Positions 1 through 11,400 of a stretch of DNA of 64,000 nt are shown here, in pieces. This DNA comes from Tritrichomonas musculus (lineage: Eukaryota > Parabasalia > Tritrichomonadida > Tritrichomonadidae). Each line of letters opens with the position of its first letter. Position 1 is the first letter of the stretch. The translations under genes were made by a program, and so were the position numbers. The notes beneath the pieces are model-generated. The model ran no database searches. It saw only the letters and a list, made by a program, of their open reading frames with translations, and had not been told where the DNA came from. The stretch covers positions 868,001-932,000 of the forward strand of contig JAPFFF010000033.1 of NCBI GenBank assembly GCA_039105265.1, in the 5' to 3' direction.

Positions 1-998
1 CTGTTAGTGGAAACAGGACCAATATCCCACTAGCCTGGGGATGGGCGCCAACTGAAAATGCAGAAATTATAAAAATGATTCTAGAATTAGTTAAATCTGT
101 TCGCCCAAAGTGCATTGAAACAATACTATCAGATGAAGGAAAAGCACTTGAATCGGCAATTAAATTTGTATTTCCAAATGTTGACCATAAACTTTGTGCA
201 TGGCACATTGCTAAAAAACTTACAAATGATGAAGCTCGATCATTATTTTGGGGATTGTTTCATGCAGATCATCCAGCTGAATTTCGATCGCAATGTATCA
301 CCTTCAAGACAAAACATCCACTGATTTACAAACAATACATTGAAGGAAAAGAAAATAAGCTTTTCAACCGATTCTTTAATAAGAATGCTGGTGGAGAATT
401 ATCGACATCATCTCCAGTTGAATCGATCAACAGTCTCATTGCACCATATAAAGATAAAGAACCAATTCAAATATTTAATATCTTAGAACTCTATGGATAT
501 GAACAGTGCACTAAATTAATGCTATTAAAAAATTTTACAACACCATATTATGATTCTCGGATGAATCAAGTAACTCAGAAAGCAAATAAATTTTTTGCAA
601 TTAATGTTCCTGGAACAGAATCTTTCAAAGTTTTCAAAAAGAATGATGTTAATTTCAATGAGAAAGGACAATTAACAGGAGTTCCAAAGTCATCTGCATT
701 ATGTTGGGATGTCAACTTGAAAGAATGCCGGTGTCCATGTGGCAAATATGAAGATAGAGGATTTCCATGTGCGCATTATATTTGTGCTTGTTTGAAAGCT
801 AATCAATCATGGGACAGAAGAGTTGCTAAATGCTACTTTGTTGGAACTATTCTTGAAACCTTAGAGAGTCATATAAATATACCTGTACCAATTGATAATC
901 TTTCTATAGATCCCAAGATTTCACCTTTTAATCCAAAATCAAGGATTCAAACGAGAAAGAGGCATAAATATCACTTTGAAATTAATATTAATAAATAA
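1..998 (+). CDS. MULE transposase, 3' part (5' part lies outside the window)
   Basis: The frame is open from the window edge to the TAA at 996-998 and equals the last ~330 residues of the 936-residue protein at 59077-61887. It includes the second catalytic Asp (SDEGKALESA), the candidate catalytic Glu (SPVESINSLI) and the C-terminal SWIM zinc finger (CRCPCGKYEDRGFPCAH). The first ATG inside the fragment (75) is internal, not the gene start. The gene is cut only by the window edge. The stop codon abuts the first base of a 271-bp repeat unit. Confidence 0.9.
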   Translation, partial: VSGNRTNIPLAWGWAPTENAEIIKMILELVKSVRPKCIETILSDEGKALESAIKFVFPNVDHKLCAWHIAKKLTNDEARSLFWGLFHADHPAEFRSQCITFKTKHPLIYKQYIEGKENKLFNRFFNKNAGGELSTSSPVESINSLIAPYKDKEPIQIFNILELYGYEQCTKLMLLKNFTTPYYDSRMNQVTQKANKFFAINVPGTESFKVFKKNDVNFNEKGQLTGVPKSSALCWDVNLKECRCPCGKYEDRGFPCAHYICACLKANQSWDRRVAKCYFVGTILETLESHINIPVPIDNLSIDPKISPFNPKSRIQTRKRHKYHFEININK

Positions 999-1262
999 TC
1001 TCATACTTTGTTTAAAATTTCTTATATTTGTAAGATTATATTATTCATGTTAATATGTTGATAACAAATATATTATTATTTTATTATATAAATACTTATT
1101 TATGCCACTTTTTATATTTCCCATTTTGATCGGCACTTTTTCATTTCACCTATTTGTATTCATTATTATCTCTTCATTTTAGTATATTATCTTTTTATGC
1201 AACTAAATATGATTATATATATGAATTAATTAACAAGATGATAATTTATTCTAGGTTAATAT
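996..1262 (+). repeat. 271-bp unit, forward copy next to the MULE stop codon
   Basis: Nearly the same as the units of the Polinton right-end array (51841-52722) and in the same orientation. It begins at the MULE stop codon. A more diverged continuation of the next unit can be followed to about 1305. With the inverted units from 1425 onward it forms a large inverted repeat with a ~160-bp spacer. Confidence 0.85.
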
Positions 1263-1424
1263 AAATTTTTATCATATTTTATTTAAAATTTGTGATATTT
1301 ATGATAAGACGGTCATTGTTGTGAAAAATCAAACTTTGTTAAATGCAGAACACAATCATCCATTTGTTTTTAAAAAATAACAAAATATATTTTTTCTGAC
1401 AATTTTGACGGTTTGACACTCAAA
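1263..1424. other. Spacer between the forward and inverted 271-bp units
   Basis: About 160 bp of AT-rich sequence. The first ~45 bp are a decayed continuation of the 271-bp unit; the rest (about 1306-1424) is unique in the window apart from its copy at 62195-62313. It separates MULE-side from Polinton-side sequence, so a target-site duplication should lie near its edges, but I could not pick one. Confidence 0.5.
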
Positions 1425-1950
1425 ATGGGAAATATAAAAAGTGACATAAATAAGTATTTATATAATAAAATAATAATATATTTGTTATCAACATATTAAC
1501 ATGAATAATATAATCTTACAAATATAAGAAATTTTAAATAAAGTATGAGATTAATTTATATTAACCTAGAATAAATTATCATCTTGTTAATTAATTCATA
1601 TATATAATCATATTTAGTTGCATAAAAAGATAATATACTAAAATGAAGAGATAATAATGAATACAAATAGGTGAAATGAAAAAGTGCCGATCAAAATGGG
1701 AAATATAAAAAGTGGCATAAATAAGTATTTATATAATAAAATAATAATATATTTGTTATCAACATATTAACATGAATAATATAATCTTACAAATATAAGA
1801 AATTTTAAATAAAGTATGAGATTAATTTATATTAACCTAGAATAAATTATCATCTTGTTAATTAATTCATATATATAATCATATTTAGTTGCATAAAAAG
1901 ATAATATACTAAAATGAAGAGATAATAATGAATACAAATAGGTGAAATGT
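1425..1950 (-). repeat. 271-bp tandem units in the left terminal repeat (about 1.9 copies)
   Basis: Two units in inverted orientation. The marker CAAATAGGTG recurs at 1664 and 1935, exactly 271 bp apart. They are the reverse complement of the units at the right end (51841-52722). Confidence 0.9.
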
Positions 1951-2602
1951 AAAATTTAGATAAAAATAATGTATTTCAAAATTGAGAGAAGACCGTTTAT
2001 AATATGTTTAATTTTTATTCAAAATCATCGTTTTTTGTATAATAAAAAAGAAAATAATGATTATTGTTGATACATTTTTAAACTTTATTAAATGAACTAT
2101 AAATTTAATAGTTTTTTAACTCTGTATTTTAAATGAATATTTGAATAATAATGAAAATTAGCATAATTTTACAACGCTTTCTGTACCATCTGTATTGATA
2201 ATTATATGTGAAATACGATGGAGAATATTATTTGAGACGCCAAAGGTTTTTAATCGAGTAAAACATCTAATATTTCAACTATTTGAAATATAGCATCGAT
2301 TTGTAAACCTGTTACTCTGCTAGTAATATTGAAATTATTGACGTAAAAAACGATGATCTATAATAAGCAGGAAATAAATAGTCTTTTTCTGAAGGAACAA
2401 ACTGGATATAATTATATGTATCTGATGAAGGCGGAATTTTTCGACAATATTATGTAGTTATGCTCCTTATACGGTACCGTTCAAAATATATGATTTTGGG
2501 ATCTCTCCTCGATAAACATCAATTCTCGATACATCGATTTATAAATGGTCGTTTGTCGATTGGCAAAGAAGGGCCATTTTTCCGCATAAAAAGTCCTATC
2601 GT

Positions 2603-2653
2603 GTTTGTCGATTGGTAAAAAAAGATTTTTTTTTTTTTTTTACCAATCGACAA
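2603..2653. other. Hairpin at the inner edge of the left terminal repeat
   Basis: TTGTCGATTGGTAAAAAAA is followed after a short A/T loop by its reverse complement (TACCAATCGACAA). The stem is about 19 bp. Further TTGTCGATTGG copies lie at about 2553 and 2697. The same hairpin is present in the right terminal repeat, so it is conserved at both ends. Confidence 0.75.
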
Positions 2654-2732
2654 CAACTTTTTGAATGAAAAAAATTTTTTTAGAAAAATTCCCTATTTGT
2701 CGATTGGCTTTCGCCCTAAATTTTGAAATGCA

Positions 2733-2800
2733 CAAAAAGTGCCCAAAAAGTGAAAAATACTGAAAAAGTTTCCCAAAAAGTGCTTTTTGCACAAAAAGTG
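2733..2800 (+). repeat. Four CAAAAAGTG motifs
   Basis: CAAAAAGTG occurs at 2733, 2744, 2774 and 2792, just inside the terminal repeat. The last two flank CTTTTTG, giving a small palindrome. They may be binding sites of a terminus-specific protein; no function can be shown from sequence. Confidence 0.6.
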
Positions 2801-3628
2801 ACAAATTTGGAGAAAAAAAAAACTTAAATAAATCATAAATAGAATTAAAATGTTTTTATAAAAATTATAATATAAAATGTATAAGTCCATATGAAATAAA
2901 AAATGGTATAAAATTGAGAAATGCAAATTATCCTATATATTTCATATATTTGATCTAATATTGTGAAAAAGGCAAATTATCATTTAATGTAGCTTGTATA
3001 TTAATATTTGCGTGTCATTTTCGCGATAATATTGATACTTCAAATATTGATTGATTTTCTAAAAATAAAAGAAAATTACTTATTTGAAATTATTTAACGT
3101 TAATTAACAAATTAGTCATCACCATTTTTAATTTAATAATGTTTTTTATGAGATAATTTTATATTAAATGTGAGATATTATTTTCTCAGAAAAAAAACAA
3201 AATAATTAAAATTGATAATAAAATATTGAATGGCAATAGAAAAATTATTGAATTAATTATTATTATATTTCATATTTATTTATTTTAATATGTTCATGCA
3301 CTATACGGATATATAAACTTTATTCTGTTTATATAATATTATTAAACATATATTTAGTGGTTATTTTATATGATATAAATGTTATATTTCATAGAATTCA
3401 TATTTTATATTTTGTGAATAAAGTATAATTTTGAATAAAAATAATTATATATTGAATGCATTGAAATATTTATTTTTATAAACGGCTCTTTTATCTTTTA
3501 TCGATTTATTTTACAATAGAAAAGATTTTTAATATTAATAATATGATATAATTATTTAGTATATTGTTCATTATTTTGGAGTTCCTGATATTTTCCTTTA
3601 TGTGGTGAAAATTGAACAATTTGATGAA

Positions 3629-3868
3629 AATATTATATCTTCTCTTAATCCAGTTACATAAACTAGCAATAAACGATATAAAGTAATTTAATGGTTATTA
3701 TAGTTGTTCATTCTTATTCTTTCATTTGTTTTCATAGAATCTTATTTCAAAATATTATATCTTCTCTTCATCCAGTTATATAAACTAGCAATAAACGATA
3801 TAAAGTAATTTAATGGCTATTATAGTTGTTCATTCTTATTCTTTCATTTGTTTTCATAGAATCTTATT
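3629..3868 (+). repeat. 122-bp tandem duplication
   Basis: Two copies (3629-3750 and 3751-3868) with only a few differences, period 122. It lies in non-coding DNA and looks like a recent local duplication. Confidence 0.85.
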
Positions 3869-4249
3869 AAGAAATTTAATATTTTTTTTTTTTTCCCCCT
3901 CTCTCTCCCCTCACTATTTCATTTAGTATATATTAGTATATAATAAATTGTAGTGTTATCTGATATTATGATAACACAAATACTTTATTTATTTTATGCT
4001 TATTTCATACAAATCATCAATTTTCGATTTTGAATATGCTCATTGAATTATTTCAATGGATAAAATATAAAGAAATGATTTTTTAATTTCTAACTAACGA
4101 CAGGTTTTTTGTTTTAAGTAATCAAATTATTACAATCAAGGAGGTCTTTCACGTTAATATTAATTTAATTTTTCATAGTTTGAATCAACCTTATTATTTA
4201 TTTTTATATAGTCGTCCTCGTTTCTTCTATCATTTTTTTACTGCATAAA

Positions 4250-4760
4250 CAATCATTATTATCACTCATTCTATCATTATTACTAAGCATGCGGTAATAT
4301 CCTAAAATGGATCAGGAGAAAAAATCTTTATCCGAGGATAAGTTATCATTATTATCATTCGTTCAATCATTATCCTAGTATATTCATCATAATTCTTACT
4401 TATATATTTAAATTATCACTCATTTTATCATTATTCTTTTCATTCTATCATAATATTTACTTGTTTATTATAATTGTTATTTATTTAATCATTATTATCA
4501 ATCATTCTATCATTATTAACTCTAGTTCAATCATTATTCCAGCTTATTCATCATAATTCTTACTTTTATATTATAATTATCAATCATTTTACCATTATTC
4601 TTATTCATACTATCATAATTCTTATTTGGTTAATGCAATTATCACTCATTTAATCAATAATATCATTCATTCTATTATTATTTTCATTTAATACATCATA
4701 ATCCTTATTAATATACTTTGATTATCACTCATTCTACCATTATTCTAGCATATACAGTAG
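4250..4760 (+). repeat. Degenerate ATTATCACTCATTCTATCATT minisatellite
   Basis: A loose unit of roughly 60-80 bp built on TTATCACTCATTCTATCA, TTATTCTAGTATATTCATC and ATAATTCTTACTTATAT recurs about seven times. An isolated further piece lies at about 5030-5065. Units are diverged, so the array is older than the 271-bp repeats. Confidence 0.65.
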
Positions 4761-5478
4761 TTATTATAAGAGGCGTAGCTAAACTAAAATAATTCGAGAT
4801 AATAACACCGAGATAATAACAGGATGATAATACCTGGATGATAATTCGAGATGACAGCACCGAGATAAAGATACGTGACTATGCTCCTGAAACGTGATTA
4901 ACACCTTAGCATATTTCTATAGACTCATATCTGATCCCAAGATAACTATATATAGTATGTTAATTGTTTTAGCGTGTCTACACCTGTTATAGTAATTAAA
5001 TATACATCATTATTCTCATATATCTATTATAATTATCTCTCATTCTATCATTATCCTAGTAGTATACGTTCGGCTGTGCATCATTTACTGTTTCAGAGAC
5101 TTAACGACAAATATTTTTTATATCTTTGACGATTTCATTCTTTTCACGGTCAATTTTTGGTATTACTTTTTCTCATAAAGTAACTCCTGCGGTGATTTGC
5201 ATTAAAATACGCCTTTGTCAACCAAATAACAAATATATTTCCAATAATTTTCCAATTAATTTGTACATTAACAATTTAATGAAAATCTTGGGAGAATTAT
5301 GACATATATTTTAGAGTGATGCTAACATGATTAGTAATTATATTAAATAAACGAGTATTATTACAAATCAAATGATAATAATGATAAAAAGTGTGATATT
5401 TATGATTTATAAATGAAGATTTTGATAGAACGAATGATAATAATGATGGGTTGAGTTGGATTAATGATGGATAGTTAA

Positions 5479-8400
5479 TATATATTAACATATTGGAAAG
5501 ATGAAATTTGGAGATACTCTCTTCCTGTTTATTTTGCATCAGATGATGGTGCAGTAGATAAGGATAAAAATGAAATACCATTAACATTGGTAGGAGCAAA
5601 TCAATTTGCAAATACAATTGCAAAGGAATACCCAATGAATCCAGGAGACGCGAAACAATTTTTGAATGATATGGTTGATCCAAATAATTTTGATCAGATG
5701 GAAAAATATTGGACAGCATTCAATGCAATGATATACACAAATCTGCAATTTTTGATGAATGCACAGGAGTGGAATTCAGAGGAATTTTTCAATTATTGGT
5801 ATCCATTGGCCAAATCATTCCAAAACAAAGTTAGAGAATATCAAAAAAGTATCGATCAACAATATCAAAAAGCAGATGATTCAGTAAGAATAAAAGCAAA
5901 AGAAGAGATGACTCATCAATTACTAAAAAATCAATATGAACAATATAAGAAAGATTTAGATGCATTCTTGAAACAAAATCCAGAAAGAGAGGGTCAAGTT
6001 TATCGTATTTATTATGATAAGAAGATTCAAGAAAAATTACTTGCTGCAAAAGAAGCAGAACAAGCGAATGAAGAGTATGCAAACATGGATCAACCATATG
6101 AAGTTCCAGGATTGACAGATGACCAAGTATTAGAAAATTATATAAATCAATTAAGTGCTGATCCAACAAAAAGAGGATTATCAGATAAAGAAATGTTAAA
6201 TGAAGTGAGGGAACCGAATATTGCAAACTATGGAAATGATTGGTTGGCAAAAATATCACAACAGATTGAAGGGTTACCATGTATTCGTTTGAAAGAATGG
6301 ATCGATATTCAAGGAGATATGGAAGAAATGAGAACAAAAAATTATGCATCATCGAATGAATTGTCTCAGGATATGGAAAATAGACGAATTGCAAATACAA
6401 AAACATTGATTGGATGGATTGGAGGCCAATATCTCAAATTTGACAGAAATGAAAATGGTGAAAATATTATCACAAAATTATCAATGGTTGGATGTTCGAA
6501 TGGATGGACATGGACCGATTTTGTTCATTTATGTAAATTGTATAAGAGATCAATTGATCAATTTCGTCAAGAGATAAGCGGAATTTATCAGAAATTATAT
6601 GAATCAGCGGGATTGAAGATCGGTGAAGACGAATTTATTGATCAAGTTTTTGATGAAATGGAAAACCTTTGGACGACAAGACAACAAATAAAATTTAAGG
6701 ATCAAATTTTAGAGGAATGGAAAGAAAGATATGCAAATCAAATTTATTTGAATGATTTTCAAAGAATTCAGAGTCGACTAATATCAGGTGCAAAACAAAT
6801 TTTTAAAGATTTCAATTTAAGTGATAAAATAATAACCGGATATGTTCTTCAATTTTTCCCTGATGATAAGACAACGAATTGGAAGACAAAAGAGACAACT
6901 GCTCATAATAATTTATTAGTCAAAAGAGAAGAATTAGAACGAGTAAAACAAATAAGAAATGGAATGATTGAGACAATAATTGAGCGAAAGAAAAAAGAAA
7001 ATGAAGCATTAAATATAACAAATTATAATGAAAAAAGTGACCGTGATAAATTCCAACAATTATATATCAATGGTGATCGAATTATACAAGATAGTTTGAC
7101 TGAAGACTTAAATCAAATAATGGAAAGTTCACAAACAAGTCTTGACAATGCTGTCAGAAAAAATATACAAAAGAAGGTGAAAGAAATTTATGATAGTCAT
7201 GGATTTTCAGTAGATAAAGATACAATCAAAAGTGAAGCAAATGCAATTTTTACAGCAAATAATTTTGATCATGATTTGAATAAATTAAATATTCGATTAG
7301 CATCATCAAAAAATTCAATTGGTTTGGCATTTGAAGAAATTATTCGTACAAAAATTGCTCCAGATATTGATGTTATAAATGCAATCGCTAAATATGTATC
7401 AGGTGTTAATTCATATGATAAAAATGGTGAAATTCAAAAATATTATCAAACACATTTTTCAAATGAAAAGGAAGCAATAGAATTTATTAATAATGAAGCG
7501 AAAAAATGGCATACAAGAGAAGAAGAAGCAATAGAAAAAGAAAATGCAAGAATAATTCAAACAATAAACCAAAAATATAGAGAAGCACAAAGGAAATTCG
7601 ATGATAAGGATGTTAAAAATGTGCTTGGTTTATTTACGAGCCAGGATTCAATAGATGCAAAAGAAAATGCATACAATCAATGGATAATCGATTGGGATAG
7701 TGCACAAAAAATAATCGATAAAAGAACGATAGAAATCAGGAAAACAATTGAAGAACGAATGAAAATTACAGGTGAAAGATTTAATGATAATGAAGTGAAT
7801 AATGAGATCTACTTGTCACATATTTATAACAATAAAAAGCAAAATGAAGTTTTAAATGATTTAACAAAACGATTAGAAAAAGAACAAAAAATGGTAGAAG
7901 ATACAAGAAAAAATATTGAATTAGAGACTTTGAAAATTCAATTGAAAGATGCATATGGAAAAGAATTCAATGAAAATCTATGGAATACAATATTACTAGA
8001 TCAAACAACTCCAAATATCAATGAAAAAATAAAACAAATGATAACTGACAAAAATCATCAGAAAGGAGAAGATGAGAAAAATTTAACAAATTTATTGACC
8101 GAATGTTTCAGTGATGCTTTCAGTGATTATGCATCAGGGTATACAAAATTTACTCCAAATGCTATTGAATCGATAATGATAGCTAATCCAGAATGTAACA
8201 CTATATCAAAATTAGTTATTTATTTAAATCAACATCGAAAGAACTTCAAATGGACTGGGACAATTTTTAAGAAATGGAATAAATATCAAATTTGGGAAGA
8301 AGTTGCTGACAGTAGAAAATTCTCCGAAGTAGGTGGGAAATTTGATCAATTATGGATTTTAACTGAATCTTATGCTGATATTTTGAAACTTTTTAATTAT

Positions 8401-11400
8401 TCTGTTGCAACATTAGAACAACTCAAACATCATCAAAGGAGAGAAGAAAAAGTTAGAGAATATGTTGAAAGTTGGGAAACAATCAAAAGACAAAAAAACC
8501 AAACATCATCCTTCATGAGTGAAATAGAGAAATATAGTCAAGGTAAAACTAAAGAAGAAAGAGAAGATTTCGAAATGGAAATAATTGGTCATTGTGAATC
8601 AAAAGAGGAGATATCATCATACATGAAAGCAAGAGGTTCTTATATTGCACTAGGAAAAAATATGGATAATTATGCAGATCGTTTGAAATTTGAAGACTAT
8701 TATAGAAATTTTTCAAAAGAACCAGATATGGTTTTAAAAATAGAATCAATGGTAGGCAATGTTCCGATTGAAAATGTTCCTCAAATAACTGCTTTAGAAG
8801 GTCAATTAATGAATACTTATCCAAAGAAATTTTCACATAAAGTATTCAATTCAACAAAAGAGTCATGGTTTAAAAATAATGGAAAAGCTTATTTATTATA
8901 TCTTCAATATGAACAAAAATATCAAGAGTATCTTCGATTTTTTCAAAAGAGACAAAATTATGACACTTTTCTAGATTTCTCAATTCATAATGGTGGAGAT
9001 TTTACAACTTTAGGTACATATATAACAAAAGAAGTTAATGAATTAACAGATGCAGAAAAAAGAATTCAAACCTCAATATCAGTTTTAAATAAAATTAATG
9101 AACTCAATGAATTGTTACCAAAAGAAAATCAATATTCAGTTCAAACAGTTGCAGTCGCATATAGAAATGAAACAATTCCAGAAATAGATTCAAAACTTCA
9201 AAATTTAATCAATGAACAAGAATCTTATCGAAATACAAATGAAAATTTAGATGAAGCAATCATTCGTTGGAGGGCTTTATTCCCTGAAGATTTAAAAAGT
9301 TCAACAGATTGGAGAACAGAATTCGGATCAAATGGAGCTGCAATCAATGCTATTAACAAATTAAGTCATATTTATGAATTTTGGTATAGAACTCATCCAT
9401 ATGAAGGAGTAAATTTATGGAAATATATTCATGAAAACGCACAAGATTCAATCAATACAGCTCAAGAAAAATTGCAAAAATATTATGATGAAAACAAATA
9501 TAAATATAACACATGGGACGGAAACAATTTATTGAAAAAATATGTTCAACAATATTATCAAGGTTTTGGGAGATCAATTGCAGAAGCCGCAGGATTTTTA
9601 TTTGGTAAATTTGATGGAAATTTAGAAGATTGTTTGAAATTCTTTGAAGGATATGAGAAAAATTTGAAAATCAATCAGAGTTTTTCAAAGAAAGGAAATA
9701 AAAAATTCAATGACATAGGACATTTCTTCAATGAATATATGAGTAAAAATACAAAAGAAAATAAATATACATTTCTGAATCAATTCAAAACTGATTACAA
9801 AAATTATAAGAAAACAAGAGAATCATGGAGAACAAATAAAGATTATATCAAAAGTCAAGATATTCTTCCAAAATTAAAGCCAGAATTTATTTCAACGATT
9901 ACTCAAGTCGATATGTCATGGAATGAAGATGAAATGTATTCAAAATATTTAATTCCAATTGCTCAATTATATTACAAACAATTACATAAAGGTCAAGATT
10001 TTGATATATCCAATTATGCCAAAGATAAGGTTTGTTTCAATGCTATTGTTGAAAAATGTGACAAAAAACAAAAAGATTTAGATACTTGGGATAAGTCAAA
10101 TATTGAAGCAACTTATATTTCATATCAAAATTCTCAACAAATTGAATCAAAATTAACTTGGGAACAATTCAAAGATAAATATCAAACACCTGAAAAAGCC
10201 CAAATTGCAATCGATATTGATAAATATAGAAAATTAATAAAAGAAAAATTAGACATTACTGATGAAGATTTACCTGGTCAAACACGTTTTAAAGGTTATC
10301 ATGAAACAGAAATTGGAAGTCAAAAAAGATTAGATTGGTTAAGAAGATATTATACAAATTTAACAGAAAAATTTAATGAATCATGGAAATCTGGAACAAT
10401 GCTAACAATATATAATAATTTCCGAGAAAAATATTCAGATGATCCAGATTATTCAACAATAGAAAAGACTGCATCAAAATATGGTTTTGATTATTTGACA
10501 GGAAAAACTGATCTGAATTATCGTTATCATTTAGCACTTTACAAAGAAAAATTCAATGAAGAATATAAACCATCGATAGCACCAGAAAAAAATGAAGAAA
10601 AAGAAGTGATCATAGAAGATATCAAAAAGAAAATTCAAAGTGTGGATCAATATAATAATCTGAATTTTCTCTTAGTCTTACAAAAATATAATTCGTCTGC
10701 AGAACATCAACTTGAGGTAGTAGATATTGTCAAAAATTTTGGAAAGGATTATTCAAATGCAATTATTTGGTTAGAATGTGAAAAATTAAAGAATGATATT
10801 ATTGCCTTACAACCAGACACCGCAGAAAAAGTTCGTGCAATAACAAATTCAATTACTGGAAAACAAGAATTACAAACATTATATAGAGATGCTACAAAAG
10901 ATGCAGCTGCTTTTCAATCAACTGAGTTTCATCAATTATTAAGTAAATATAACGAATATAGAAATGAACATAATTCCGTTGATGACATTCAAAGAAAATT
11001 TTCAACAAAAGATTATATTAAATGTGTAAATTTAATGAAATGTGACATTTTAGAAAAAATATTAGTTACGAATTATAAATACACTAAGGAAAATTTGAAA
11101 AATGTCAAAGAATCAGATGCTGGATTAAGATTAGATCATTTACAGAAAATTGAAATGGATTTAAAGAAAAAAATTGAGGAATTTGAAAGTGATCCTGGGG
11201 TTGTAAAATTTTGGGATATTTATCGACTTGCAGAAGATGCTGAATATAGAGATAAAAGAAATCTATTGGTAGCTAAAAAATATGATCTCGATCTTGCTTT
11301 TAATGAAGTCTATTCAAAAGCTTGGAACGCATTATCTGCAGATGAAGGAATAATCAATGGAAATTCAATAAAAGAGAAAAATCAAAATTATTATATTTTA

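Larger units (their letters stand above)
1425..2668 (+). repeat. Polinton left terminal inverted repeat
   Basis: Reverse complement of 51117-52722. The outer part is the 271-bp array and the inner ~720 bp (1950-2668) is single copy. Homology ends abruptly after TTGAATGA at 2661-2668. In the inner part I saw one substitution (near 2465) and poly-A/T length differences between the two ends. A hairpin closes the inner boundary. Confidence 0.9.
1..3111. repeat. Left copy of a >=3.1-kb direct repeat (partner 60890-64000)
   Basis: By eye this stretch matches 60890-64000 base for base at an offset of 60,889. It holds the end of the MULE gene, the 271-bp repeat units, the Polinton left terminal repeat and 443 bp of Polinton interior. 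Both copies run off the window, so the true repeat length is unknown. It could be a tandem duplication, a second MULE-Polinton junction, or the overlapping ends of a circular or mis-assembled contig. Confidence 0.95.
2669..5478. other. Non-coding left arm of the Polinton
   Basis: 2.8 kb with no convincing gene; the reading frames here are short and low-complexity. It holds four CAAAAAGTG motifs (2733-2800), a 122-bp duplication, a polypyrimidine tract (about 3881-3915), a degenerate minisatellite (4250-4760) and a small patch of GATAATAACACCGAGATAAT-like short repeats (about 4795-4870). Everything up to 3111 recurs at the right edge of the window. Confidence 0.6.

Noticed and set aside
2693-2926. 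77-residue - strand frame inside the left arm (also at 63582)
   Set aside because: Phe/Leu/Ile/Tyr-rich and overlapping the CAAAAAGTG repeats; no promoter features. Identity of the two copies reflects the DNA repeat only.
4250-5065. CRISPR-like array
   Set aside because: The repeats are diverged, A/T-rich and without regular unique spacers. It is a degenerate minisatellite in a eukaryotic context.
5297-6406. Hydrophobic - strand frames over the start of the giant gene
   Set aside because: Same antisense effect. The + strand frame continues for nearly 10 kb with a protein-like composition.
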